Below are positions 38,390 to 46,810 of a stretch of DNA of 64,000 bases, in pieces. The notes under the pieces are model-generated. The model saw only the letters and a program-made list of their open reading frames with translations, was not told where the DNA came from and did not search any database. A program made the position numbers and the translations under genes. Location of the stretch: positions 1 through 64,000 of the forward strand of contig NZ_FNNS01000007.1 in NCBI RefSeq assembly GCF_900106795.1. Direction: 5' to 3'. How positions within the stretch are numbered: position 1 is the first letter of the stretch; each line of letters begins with the position of its first letter. The DNA is from Aequorivita viscosa. Lineage in GTDB: Bacteria > Bacteroidota > Bacteroidia > Flavobacteriales > Flavobacteriaceae.

Positions 38390-39664
38390 ATGAAAACATT
38401 CTTTGTCAGGATTTTTGATTTCTTTAATACAATACAAAGCAAAATAGCTTTCTATCCAACTCTTTTTGCTTTTTCAGGCTTTCTATTCGCCTTGTTAATG
38501 ATGTATCTTGAACAGCAAGGCATATCAAGAAAGGTAATGGACTTACTACCACAATTGATGGTAGAAGACGGAGATACCGCCCTAACCGTTTTGAGCGCTT
38601 GCCTTGGCGGCTTAATCTCGCTAATGGTATTTAGCTTTTCGATGGTAATGCTGCTTTTAAGTCAGGCTTCAAGTAATTACTCCCCTCGCCTACTTCCTGG
38701 CCTAATTAGCGATAAACGACATCAACTTATCCTTGGGGTTTACCTTGCTTCAATTCTTTATATTATTTTCACTTTATTTTCCATTGAACCAAGTGAAAAG
38801 AAATACACGTTACCCGGAGTTTCCGTGCTTTTAGGGATTTTATTTACGATTACCTGTCTGGTCGCGTTCATTTACTTTATCCACAACATATCTCAAAGTA
38901 TTCAAATAAATAATATTCTTGATACTATATTTTCCGACTCTAGAAAGCGTTTAAAACATTTAATCGATTCTAAAAAAGAAGTTCCTTTATCGTTTCCAGA
39001 TACAGAAAACTGGCATAAATACAAGGTGGGTCACAGCGGTTATATTCAGAATATTGCCATAAATAACATTCTAGATATCTGTGAAAGAGAGCATACAAAA
39101 ATATACATTACTATTCCGAAAGGTTTGTTCGCTTTATCGAATGCCGTTTTTCTGAAATCGGAAAAGAAACTCGACAAGGAAGTAGTAGAACAAGTGATAT
39201 CGAATATCAGTTTTTCGAAAGGTGAATTGGTTGAAGACAATTACATTCTAGCTTTTAAACAAATTACCGAAATTGCAGTGAAAGCTATGTCGCCAGGAAT
39301 TAATGACCCCGGTACTGCAATTAATGCAATAGATTACCTAACAGAACTTTTTGCCTTGCGCATGCTTAAAGGTGATCAAACGATTATAACCCAGAACAAT
39401 AAAATTCTATTACGAATTGCAACCGTGCGCTTTAACGAATTAACCTATAACGTAATGTCATCGTTGCGCACCTATTGCAAACACGACCCTATAATGGTTC
39501 AAAAAATATTATGGATGTTGAATTATTTAAGAAATCAGCCTGCTGTAGAAGAAAGTTATCACGCATCAATAAACGAGGAGATACAAACAATGATTAATGA
39601 GACGCGAAAATCTTTAGAATGCGAGAGAGATATATTGGCTATATCTAAAATATTAAAAGCTTAA
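38390..39664 (+). CDS. DUF2254 family membrane protein
   Basis: A 424-residue predicted inner-membrane protein. Four hydrophobic segments lie in the first 180 residues (LFAFSGFLFALLMMY, LGGLISLMVFSFSMVMLLLS, LILGVYLASILYIIF, LLGILFTITCLVAFIYFI), followed by a soluble domain with AVKAMSPGINDPGTAINAID. This matches DUF2254. The function is unknown. Its stop codon overlaps the stop of the convergent TerB-like gene by four bases. Confidence 0.85.
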   Translation: MKTFFVRIFDFFNTIQSKIAFYPTLFAFSGFLFALLMMYLEQQGISRKVMDLLPQLMVEDGDTALTVLSACLGGLISLMVFSFSMVMLLLSQASSNYSPRLLPGLISDKRHQLILGVYLASILYIIFTLFSIEPSEKKYTLPGVSVLLGILFTITCLVAFIYFIHNISQSIQINNILDTIFSDSRKRLKHLIDSKKEVPLSFPDTENWHKYKVGHSGYIQNIAINNILDICEREHTKIYITIPKGLFALSNAVFLKSEKKLDKEVVEQVISNISFSKGELVEDNYILAFKQITEIAVKAMSPGINDPGTAINAIDYLTELFALRMLKGDQTIITQNNKILLRIATVRFNELTYNVMSSLRTYCKHDPIMVQKILWMLNYLRNQPAVEESYHASINEEIQTMINETRKSLECERDILAISKILKA

Positions 39665-40056
39665 TTATAATAAATTTTAAAAATATTAAGCAACTCTTCT
39701 GCCGGAACAGCGCTGTTTTTATATTCATTCATAATGTTTATAATTTGATCGGCAACGACGGGTCGAATTCCCATTTTAAGACCAAAGTTTTTTAATGCGC
39801 CAATCTCGGCTTCGTGAGTTTCTTGATCGACTTGCATTACTAAGGCCAACCTGTAAAAATGTGTAATTCGATCTACTTCGCTATATAAGGCTTGAGTTGG
39901 CTGGGGATGCTCAAAAATTTCAGAAACTTCATTTTCAGGAATGCCCAAACGCTTTGCCAATTTAAGAATCAGTTGCATTTCGGAACGCTTAATCTTACCA
40001 TCGGCTTTGACCATGGTAATTAGATCGCTCAATAAAGATTTCGGATTCTTTTCCAT
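39661..40056 (-). CDS. TerB-like protein
   Basis: A 131-residue helical protein of the TerB/tellurite-resistance fold: DLITMVKADGKIKRSEMQLI and a paired acidic helix segment MQVDQETHEAEIGALKNFG. TerB domains bind metal and serve in stress-linked membrane complexes. Here it stands alone, without other ter genes, so tellurite resistance should not be inferred. It lies downstream of sucC with a terminator between. Confidence 0.75.
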   Translation of the reverse strand: MEKNPKSLLSDLITMVKADGKIKRSEMQLILKLAKRLGIPENEVSEIFEHPQPTQALYSEVDRITHFYRLALVMQVDQETHEAEIGALKNFGLKMGIRPVVADQIINIMNEYKNSAVPAEELLNIFKIYYN

Positions 40057-40069
40057 AAAATGATTTCAT

Positions 40070-40101
40070 AAAAAAGCCCTTGCAAATTGCGAAGGGCTTT
40101 T
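40070..40101 (-). terminator. terminator of sucC
   Basis: AAAGCCCTT and AAGGGCTTT form a nine-base stem with a ten-base loop; the minus strand then has T6. It lies about 20 bases past the sucC stop. Confidence 0.8.
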
Positions 40102-40119
40102 ATAAAAGTTATAAAAATT

Positions 40120-41310
40120 TTAAGCGAGTACCGCTTTAACTTTATCGGCCGCCTCTTGAAATTCAATAGCGCTCTGAACATCTAGTCCACTGCTATCAAT
40201 AAGTTCTTTTGCGATGTCTGCGTTTGTACCTTGTAAACGAACAATAATTGGCACGTTAATGGTTCCCATATTTTTGTACGCATCTACAATTCCCTGCGCT
40301 ACACGGTCGCAACGAACAATTCCTCCAAAAATATTCACTAAAATAGCTTTTACGTTTGGATCTTTAAGAATTAGATGAAAAGCAGCTTCTACTCTTTCAG
40401 CATCTGCAGTTCCACCAACATCTAGGAAGTTTGCTGGCTCACCACCTGCTTGTTTAATAAGATCCATTGTAGCCATTGCAAGTCCGGCACCATTCACCAT
40501 ACACCCTACGTTTCCGTCCAAATCTACATAGTTCAAGCCTTTTTCCCCAGCTTCAACCTCTATTGGGTTTTCTTCACGTTTATCACGCATTGCAACGTAG
40601 TCTTTATGACGGTATAACGCGTTATCATCGATACTTACTTTAGCATCAACGGCGATTATTCTATCATCACTTGTTTTTAACACTGGGTTGATTTCAAACA
40701 ATGAAGAGTCTGACTCGCTATACGCTTTGTAAAGTGCTGAAACGAATTTCGTCATCTCCTTAAAAGCTTTTCCACTAAGGCCAAGATTAAAAGCGATTCT
40801 TCTGGCTTGAAAACCAAGTAAGCCAACAGCAGGGTCAATTTCTTCCGTAAAAATTAAATGTGGAGTTTCTTCTGCTACTGTTTCAATATCCATTCCTCCT
40901 TCAGTAGAGTACATAATCATGTTGCGCCCGGTAGAACGGTTAAGCAATACACCCATATAGTATTCCTCTGGCTCGCTATCGCCAGGATAGTAAACATCTT
41001 CAGCAACTAAAACTTGGTGAACTTTTTTTCCTTCAGCACTTGTCTGAGGAGTAACAAGGTTCATTCCAATGATTTTACCTGAAATATCTTCAACTTCTTG
41101 CAGGTTTTTAGCAAGTTTTACACCGCCACCTTTTCCACGGCCTCCCGCATGAACTTGTGCTTTAATTACGTGCCACCCTGTTCCGGTGTCTTCTGTAAGT
41201 TTTTTAGCTGCCTCAACAGCTTCTTGTGGTGTGGTTGCGACAATTCCGCGCTGTATTTCAACACCAAAACTGTTCAATATTTCCTTTCCCTGATATTCGT
41301 GTAAATTCAT
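40120..41310 (-). CDS. sucC: succinyl-CoA ligase, ADP-forming, beta subunit
   Basis: A 396-residue beta subunit of succinyl-CoA synthetase, the substrate-level phosphorylation step of the TCA cycle. The ATP-grasp start MNLHEYQGKEIL, the phosphate-binding HAGGRGKGGGVKL and the ligase domain GAGLAMATMDLIKQAGGEPANFLDVGG, NIFGGIVRCD are all intact. The alpha subunit gene (sucD) is not adjacent, as is usual in flavobacteria. Confidence 0.97.
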   Translation of the reverse strand: MNLHEYQGKEILNSFGVEIQRGIVATTPQEAVEAAKKLTEDTGTGWHVIKAQVHAGGRGKGGGVKLAKNLQEVEDISGKIIGMNLVTPQTSAEGKKVHQVLVAEDVYYPGDSEPEEYYMGVLLNRSTGRNMIMYSTEGGMDIETVAEETPHLIFTEEIDPAVGLLGFQARRIAFNLGLSGKAFKEMTKFVSALYKAYSESDSSLFEINPVLKTSDDRIIAVDAKVSIDDNALYRHKDYVAMRDKREENPIEVEAGEKGLNYVDLDGNVGCMVNGAGLAMATMDLIKQAGGEPANFLDVGGTADAERVEAAFHLILKDPNVKAILVNIFGGIVRCDRVAQGIVDAYKNMGTINVPIIVRLQGTNADIAKELIDSSGLDVQSAIEFQEAADKVKAVLA

Positions 41311-41362
41311 AGTAACTGTTTTGAATTCTGCCCTTCTTAAAAGCAGATTTGATTATGGAATG

Positions 41363-41370
41363 CAAAAATA
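41363..41370 (-). promoter_or_regulatory. -7 promoter box of sucC
   Basis: The minus strand reads TATTTTTG, a TAnnTTTG match, 52 bases before the sucC ATG. Confidence 0.5.
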
Positions 41371-41647
41371 ACAAATGTTGTAAGAATCCGCTACTGTTTT
41401 TAAAGTAATGTATTCAATCTCTATTCAATATTCTTTGAATTTGGTTATTTACAATATAGCGTGAAAGTTGAACTGAGTGTATTTACTAGTCTACAAATTG
41501 TTTCAGCTATTTAAATCGAGTAATTCAAAACACTTTGAGCACCTATTCTTCGTACCGACAAAAAAATTGAGAATGTTTTAATTATACGACTTATGACTTT
41601 TATTATAAAATAAATGACAAAACTCCGATAGTTGTCATTAATAACAC

Positions 41648-41655
41648 TATATTTG
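41648..41655 (+). promoter_or_regulatory. -7 promoter box of the cold-shock gene
   Basis: TATATTTG matches TAnnTTTG, 30 bases before the ATG at 41686. The leader is short, unlike the long cold-responsive cspA leader of Escherichia coli. Confidence 0.6.
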
Positions 41656-41685
41656 CAACTTATATAAATTTTTTAATTAATTACA

Positions 41686-41877
41686 ATGAACAAAGGAACA
41701 GTAAAATTCTTCAACGATACCAAAGGATTTGGTTTTATTACTGAAGAAGGAACCAACAAAGAACATTTTGTACACGTTTCAGGCCTAATCGACGAAGTTC
41801 GCGAAGGGGATGAAGTAGAATTTGATCTTCAAGAAGGCAAAAAAGGATTAAACGCGGTTAATGTAAAAGTACTTTAA
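41686..41877 (+). CDS. cold-shock protein
   Basis: A 63-residue single OB-fold RNA chaperone. It has the RNP1 motif KGFGFI at residues 13-18 and an RNP2-like segment EHFVHVSGL at about 26-34. The length is slightly shorter than the usual 65-70. It binds single-stranded RNA and DNA and keeps mRNA unfolded. It is monocistronic, with its own promoter and terminator; constitutive or cold-induced expression cannot be told from sequence. Confidence 0.95.
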   Translation: MNKGTVKFFNDTKGFGFITEEGTNKEHFVHVSGLIDEVREGDEVEFDLQEGKKGLNAVNVKVL

Positions 41878-41900
41878 TATACGCATCACTTTTTATGACA

Positions 41901-41929
41901 AAGCCTCTCATTTTGGGAGGCTTTTTTTA
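41901..41929 (+). terminator. terminator of the cold-shock gene
   Basis: AAGCCTC and GAGGCTT form a seven-base stem with an intervening TCATTTTGG loop, followed by T7. Confidence 0.85.
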
Positions 41930-41952
41930 TGCACAAATATTTTCGGTTAAAC

Positions 41953-41990
41953 AAAAATCGCTTCTAACATAAAGCAGAAGCGATTTTTTT
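41953..41990. terminator. bidirectional terminator
   Basis: AAAAATCGCTTCT and AGAAGCGATTTTT form a perfect 13-base stem with a 10-base loop and T runs on both strands. It ends the leftward nitronate monooxygenase transcript and backs up the cold-shock terminator. Confidence 0.85.
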
Positions 41991-42011
41991 AGTTTTTATA
42001 ATATGGACTAC

Positions 42012-42953
42012 TTATAACTTCGAAACATTTCTTTTAGCATTTTCGAACTCTTTCACCATATCTTTCAAAATTTGAGCAGCAGGTTTAATATCGTGAATTA
42101 AGCCCGCTATTTGACCAATTTCCAATTCGCCATCGACTAAATCCCCTTCGAACATTCCTCGCTTAGCACGAGCGCGACCCAAGTGTTTTATTAAATCTTC
42201 TTTGGTTGGATTTGTTTTGTAAAGCTCTAATACACTTTCGTAAAATGGATTTTTCAACAATCGAACTGGCGTTAATTCTTTTAAAGTTAGCTTGGTATCT
42301 CCTTCTTTCGCAGCAACCACTTCTTCCTTGAAAGCCTTGTGAGCAGAACTTTCTTCGGAAGCGACAAAACGACTTCCTACTTGCACTCCATCTGCTCCTA
42401 AAACCATTGCGGCCAGCATTCCTTCACCTGTAGCAATTCCGCCTGCAGCAATCAATGGAATATCTAACTGCTCCTTTACCATCGGAATTAAAGTGAAAGT
42501 TGTAGTTTCTTCTCTTCCGTTATGGCCACCAGCCTCAAATCCTTCTGCAACAACTGCATCAACTCCAGCTTCTTGTGCTTTTAACGCGAATTTTACACTG
42601 CTCACAACATGAACTACAACTATTCCGCGTTCTTTAAGTTTAGAGGTATAAGTTTTTGGATTTCCAGCCGAAGTGAAAACAATTTTAACTCCTTCCGCAA
42701 TAATTATATCTATAATTTCTTCAAGATTGGGGTATAACATCGGGACGTTTACTCCGAAAGGTTTGTCGGTTGCCTTTTGACACTTCTGAATGTGTTCCCG
42801 AAGCACTTCAGGATACATAGAGCCTGCGCCAAGAATCCCTAAACCACCTTCATTTGACACAGCACTTGCCAATCGCCACCCGCTATTCCATATCATTCCA
42901 GCTTGAATGATTGGGTATTTTATTCCGAAAAGTTTCGTAATTCTATTTTCCAC
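42012..42953 (-). CDS. nitronate monooxygenase family protein
   Basis: A 313-residue FMN-dependent TIM-barrel protein of the nitronate monooxygenase/FabK superfamily. It shows YPIIQAGM, GGLGILGAGSM, EGFEAGGHNG, PLIAAGGIATGEG and DGVQVGSRFVAS, which cover the FMN phosphate site. True substrate is uncertain: nitroalkane oxidation or an enoyl-ACP reductase-like role are both possible. The start is GTG and shares one base with the upstream subtilase stop (TAGTG), so translation is probably coupled. Confidence 0.85.
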   Translation of the reverse strand: MENRITKLFGIKYPIIQAGMIWNSGWRLASAVSNEGGLGILGAGSMYPEVLREHIQKCQKATDKPFGVNVPMLYPNLEEIIDIIIAEGVKIVFTSAGNPKTYTSKLKERGIVVVHVVSSVKFALKAQEAGVDAVVAEGFEAGGHNGREETTTFTLIPMVKEQLDIPLIAAGGIATGEGMLAAMVLGADGVQVGSRFVASEESSAHKAFKEEVVAAKEGDTKLTLKELTPVRLLKNPFYESVLELYKTNPTKEDLIKHLGRARAKRGMFEGDLVDGELEIGQIAGLIHDIKPAAQILKDMVKEFENAKRNVSKL

Positions 42954-44581
42954 TATTCTTTTATTATTTTAAAGCTTGTTGTTTTGTTGTTCGAGGTAAT
43001 AGAAGCAATATACATTCCTGAAGGCAGTTGAGAGACGTCTAAACTATTTTTCAGCTGACTGATTATAGCTTGCATTACACGTTCTCCTAACACATTATAC
43101 AATGAAAATTCGGCTTGACTTACACTTTTAGGAAAAGAAACGTGTATCTCTGAGCTTACCGGATTTGGATAAAGCGCAAACAATGTTTCCTGCAAATGCT
43201 GATCTGTACTCATTTGCAATAACGCGTTTAAAGCAATCCCAAAATCGGGGATTCCATATCCCATATTGTAAGACGGATTGTTGTAAAGATCTGCTGATTC
43301 GCGTATCGCTTGCATCACAACATCATTTTTCAAATTCGGAACAGCTTGCCATAATGAAGCAACCGCACCCGCTATAATTGGCGAACTAAATGAAGTACCG
43401 TTTGAATAATCTACTTGCCCATATTGGTTTACTATTGCCGCACTTCGTCCCTGTGCCATTACATCGGGCTTTATTACACCCGCATAATTTGGACCATAGG
43501 AACTAAAATCAACATAATCTCCAGCTGAATCGACTGCGCCAATAGTAAATGAACCAGGAGCATCGGCAGGACTACCGATGTATCCGAAACCATTTCCGTC
43601 ATTTCCGGCAGAGGTCACGTTAATCATTCCTTTATCGAATGCAGCATTCGAGCCACGTGCGCCAATTGTTGTGAATCCGTCTAAATCTTCGTATAAATGA
43701 TTGTATGCTGGGTTATCAAAATCTTGATATCCAAGCGAGGTATTAGTTACATATACCCCGAGACTATCTGATCGTTCCAAGGCTTCAACCCAGTATGCTT
43801 CTTCCACTGGGCTTTCGCCATAACCATCTTCAGTGACAAAAAGGTAATAAGATGCTTTCGGTGCAGTACCAACAAAAGCAAGATCGGGGTTCGGGTTTTC
43901 TAATATTGCAGCTGCATCACTTAAAGTAGCAGCTCCATGACTTCCAGAACCATTTGGATTTTCAATACGTTCAACAAAGTCATAATAGCCCAATAACCTA
44001 CCTTCGTTTCTTATATGCGCGTAAGCAGGATTACTTAATACGTTTGGATAGCCATTGTCCATGAACGCAACCACAATTCCATCACCATCATAACCACTTT
44101 GATGCAATTGATCTACACCAATCATATCTGTTTGGTTATAAGCAGAACCATAATTATAATCGACTCTTCGCTCATTTTCAATTTCAAATTTATCACGAGG
44201 TGCGATTCTAGGAAAAGTTCGATTTAAACTTTTATCCATAAACTCAACTTCGGTTACGAAAGAAAAATTTGATAGATTGTCAATAGCTGCATAAGGACCA
44301 CGGACATAAACAGCGTTTAACCATTTCGATTTTGCTAAAACCGTAATGCCAGCTATACTGTTTATCTGCGCTTTATAAGCCTCATTTAACGGAACGTCAC
44401 GTTCGTCTATTTCAATCCCTTGTGCCGACTTTCGATCAAGCGCTTCTTGAGATAAAATGGTGATTGGATTTGCTATAGATGCCGCCACGTTTTCCTTGTC
44501 TGCAAAAAACACTAGCGCTTCTTCTTGTGAAAAAACAAACGATGAACTAATAAGTAAAAAAAATAAGAATGTTTTTTTCAT
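42953..44581 (-). CDS. subtilisin-like serine peptidase with type IX sorting tail
   Basis: A 542-residue secreted peptidase of family S8. The signal peptide is MKKTFLFFLLISSSFVFS. The triad is visible: Asp175 in AFMDNGYP, His215 in GSHGAATL, and Ser397 in GTSFSSP. The last 75 residues are a type A type IX sorting domain (LYPNPVSSEIHVSF ... GMYIASI). An N-terminal propeptide of about 130 residues is expected. It sits nine bases after mnmA and is followed by nitronate monooxygenase. Confidence 0.93.
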   Translation of the reverse strand: MKKTFLFFLLISSSFVFSQEEALVFFADKENVAASIANPITILSQEALDRKSAQGIEIDERDVPLNEAYKAQINSIAGITVLAKSKWLNAVYVRGPYAAIDNLSNFSFVTEVEFMDKSLNRTFPRIAPRDKFEIENERRVDYNYGSAYNQTDMIGVDQLHQSGYDGDGIVVAFMDNGYPNVLSNPAYAHIRNEGRLLGYYDFVERIENPNGSGSHGAATLSDAAAILENPNPDLAFVGTAPKASYYLFVTEDGYGESPVEEAYWVEALERSDSLGVYVTNTSLGYQDFDNPAYNHLYEDLDGFTTIGARGSNAAFDKGMINVTSAGNDGNGFGYIGSPADAPGSFTIGAVDSAGDYVDFSSYGPNYAGVIKPDVMAQGRSAAIVNQYGQVDYSNGTSFSSPIIAGAVASLWQAVPNLKNDVVMQAIRESADLYNNPSYNMGYGIPDFGIALNALLQMSTDQHLQETLFALYPNPVSSEIHVSFPKSVSQAEFSLYNVLGERVMQAIISQLKNSLDVSQLPSGMYIASITSNNKTTSFKIIKE

Positions 44582-44590
44582 AAGTAAGAT

Positions 44591-45793
44591 TTAGGAAATT
44601 ACGCCACTTCCAACCAATTCCTCGTCTAGATACCAAGCAGCAAATTGGCCTTCAGTAATTGCAGATTGTGGATTGTCAAATATAACGTAAAGGCCGGAAA
44701 ATCTGCGGTACAAAGTTGCTTTTTCCAATGGCTGTCTATATCGAATTCGGGCCATCACCTCCATTGTATCGTTTTCGGCGAGCTCTAAATCTTCACGAAC
44801 CCAATGTATTTCTTCAGTTTTTATAAAAAGCCCTCGCCTGTATAACCCAGGGTGACTTTTCCCTTGACCTGTGTAAATAATATTTTCATCCACATCTGTA
44901 TCGATTACAAATAATGGCTCTTTAGTGCCTCCAACAGCTAAACCTTTTCGTTGGCCTTTGGTAAAATAATGAGCTCCGTGATGTGTCCCAACCTCTTTTC
45001 CATCCGATTTTGAGTACACATATTTTGCCGAAAGAAACTCAAGCTGTTCCGCTTCAGAATTGAATGAAGGCGTTTCCAAATTGTAGTGCGGATGGTCGGA
45101 TGGAATTTCAATAATCACTCCGTCTTTAGGGGCCAGTTTTTGCTGCAGAAACTCAGGAAGCCTTACTTTTCCTATAAAACATAATCCTTGCGAATCGCGT
45201 TTTTCGGCTGTAACCAAGTCTTGTTCCAGTGCTATTTTTCGCACTTCAGGTTTTAGTAACTCACCTACTGGGAATAAGGTTTTTGAAAGCTGCTCTTGAG
45301 AAAGCTGGCAGAGGAAGTATGATTGATCTTTATTCGAATCTTTTCCAGCTAAAAGTTGGTAAACCTTCTTATCCTGTCCATTTTTGTTTATTATAGAAGT
45401 TGATTTGCGGCAATAATGGCCTGTTGCCACAAAATCTGCACCAAGACTTAAGGCAATTTTCATAAAAACATCAAACTTTATTTCCCGATTGCAAAGTACA
45501 TCCGGATTTGGAGTGCGTCCCATTTGATATTCACGAAACATATAGTCGACTATGCGCTCTTTGTATTCTTCGCTTAAATCGACAGTCTGAAATGGAATTC
45601 CGAGTTTTTCGGCTACCAACATTGCATCGTTACTATCTTCCAACCAAGGGCACTCGTTAGAAATGGTAACTGTATCGTCGTGCCAATTCTTCATAAAAAG
45701 CCCAATAACATCATAGCCTTGCTCCTTTAAAAGATAGGCTGCTACGCTGGAATCTACACCACCGCTAAGTCCGACAACTACTCGTTTTTTCAT
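44591..45793 (-). CDS. mnmA: tRNA 2-thiouridine(34) synthase MnmA
   Basis: A 400-residue enzyme that thiolates U34 of tRNA-Lys, -Glu and -Gln. The PP-loop [12 protein letters not shown] (about residues 7-18), the catalytic Cys in CNREIKF, and the second Cys in GLCFIG are present. The start is the ATG at 45793; the TTG or other codon at 45835 lies upstream of the promoter. It begins an operon with the subtilase and nitronate monooxygenase genes, an unexpected mixture of functions. Confidence 0.96.
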   Translation of the reverse strand: MKKRVVVGLSGGVDSSVAAYLLKEQGYDVIGLFMKNWHDDTVTISNECPWLEDSNDAMLVAEKLGIPFQTVDLSEEYKERIVDYMFREYQMGRTPNPDVLCNREIKFDVFMKIALSLGADFVATGHYCRKSTSIINKNGQDKKVYQLLAGKDSNKDQSYFLCQLSQEQLSKTLFPVGELLKPEVRKIALEQDLVTAEKRDSQGLCFIGKVRLPEFLQQKLAPKDGVIIEIPSDHPHYNLETPSFNSEAEQLEFLSAKYVYSKSDGKEVGTHHGAHYFTKGQRKGLAVGGTKEPLFVIDTDVDENIIYTGQGKSHPGLYRRGLFIKTEEIHWVREDLELAENDTMEVMARIRYRQPLEKATLYRRFSGLYVIFDNPQSAITEGQFAAWYLDEELVGSGVIS

Positions 45794-45810
45794 AATAAAT
45801 ATAGAATGTG

Positions 45811-45818
45811 CAAAGATA
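45811..45818 (-). promoter_or_regulatory. -7 promoter box of mnmA
   Basis: The minus strand reads TATCTTTG, an exact TAnnTTTG match, 17 bases before the ATG at 45793. Confidence 0.6.
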
Positions 45819-45954
45819 AGGCTTGTAAACGCCACAATGCAAGGTTCAGGAATACTTTGGCATTACTCCAGTGAATAGAAACCTAACTGATTCTCCTAAA
45901 TTTAAATTTTAGGTAAATGAGATAAACTGGAAAAGAAAAATCTATTTGAAAATA

Positions 45955-46647
45955 CTATTCTCTATTCTTTTTTGGAAAGGTTTCTTCAACAGTTACCTTT
46001 CCGTTTTTATAGTACTTCCAAAGTCCGTGCTTTTTATTGTCCTTGTAAGCCCCCTCAATAATCAGGTTTCCATGACCATCGTAATAAGTAGCTGGACCGT
46101 GAAGGTTACCATCTTTATACTGAAACTTCTTGATTGCTACTCCCTTTGTAGAATAATAAATATTGGCTCCATCTTTAAGTCCGTTATTATAATTGACCTC
46201 CTCCGTGATTTTCCCGTTCGAATAGTAGATAGTCTGTTTTCCGTGAAGTTTTCCGTTTGAATAGGTTTCACGAATCATTGGGATTTTGGAGTTTTTATGA
46301 TATGTAATCCATTCGCCGATGCGGTCTTTCCCCTTCATTTGGCCCTCACTAACGACATTACCCTTTTTGGTAAAAAACTTAACCTCAGCTATATCATCGT
46401 TTCGATTAAATTTCTTGATGGCTTCGGGCTGATTTTTACAATCTTCACAGTAAAATTTAAACTCGCCGATTTCCTTCCCGTGATGAAATTTTCCTTCGTA
46501 TCGCAATTGCTCTGTGCCTTCGTAATACTTCTTCCAAGTACCGTGCGGCTTACCATTATCGTCTAGCTGATTAACTTGATTCTGTGAAAAAACATCAACG
46601 GGAAACAAAGTAATTCCTAAGAAAAAAACAAAAGCAATTAGTTTCAT
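45955..46647 (-). CDS. YwqK-like MORN-repeat exported protein
   Basis: A 230-residue protein with a signal peptide (MKLIAFVFFLGITLFPVDVFS) and about eight MORN_2-type repeats such as NGKPHGTWKKYYEG, NGKLHGKQTIYYSNG and NKKHGLWKYYKNG. The family is often labelled YwqK antitoxin, but this copy is exported, so an antitoxin role is doubtful. A pair of Cys (FYCEDCKN) could form a disulphide. It follows yidC on the same strand. Confidence 0.75.
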   Translation of the reverse strand: MKLIAFVFFLGITLFPVDVFSQNQVNQLDDNGKPHGTWKKYYEGTEQLRYEGKFHHGKEIGEFKFYCEDCKNQPEAIKKFNRNDDIAEVKFFTKKGNVVSEGQMKGKDRIGEWITYHKNSKIPMIRETYSNGKLHGKQTIYYSNGKITEEVNYNNGLKDGANIYYSTKGVAIKKFQYKDGNLHGPATYYDGHGNLIIEGAYKDNKKHGLWKYYKNGKVTVEETFPKKNRE

Positions 46648-46810
46648 CGAGTATATTGTTTACTTGCACTATTAACGCTGAAATTGACAATCTATTTTCA
46701 CCAAAAGGCGTACAGGAAATTTTGAAAACATAGTCTGATCAACATTCAGGACCTTAATATATGATTTCCTGACAATTTCACAAATGACTTAAGTTAAGCT
46801 AATTCAAAAA

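Larger units (their letters stand above)
41311..41685. other. divergent promoter region, sucC/csp
   Basis: No gene. This 375-base gap holds the leftward sucC promoter and the rightward cold-shock promoter listed separately. The middle is AT-rich with no clear operator. Confidence 0.5.

Noticed and set aside
39661-40056. Tellurite-resistance locus
   Set aside because: Only a single TerB-like gene is present, without terC, terD or terE. The fold alone does not imply tellurite resistance.
46297-46566. Rightward 89-residue hydrophobic protein
   Set aside because: It is antisense to the YwqK-like gene, whose repeats clearly show the coding strand.
45955-46647. Toxin-antitoxin system
   Set aside because: The YwqK name suggests an antitoxin, but the protein has a signal peptide and no toxin gene is adjacent.
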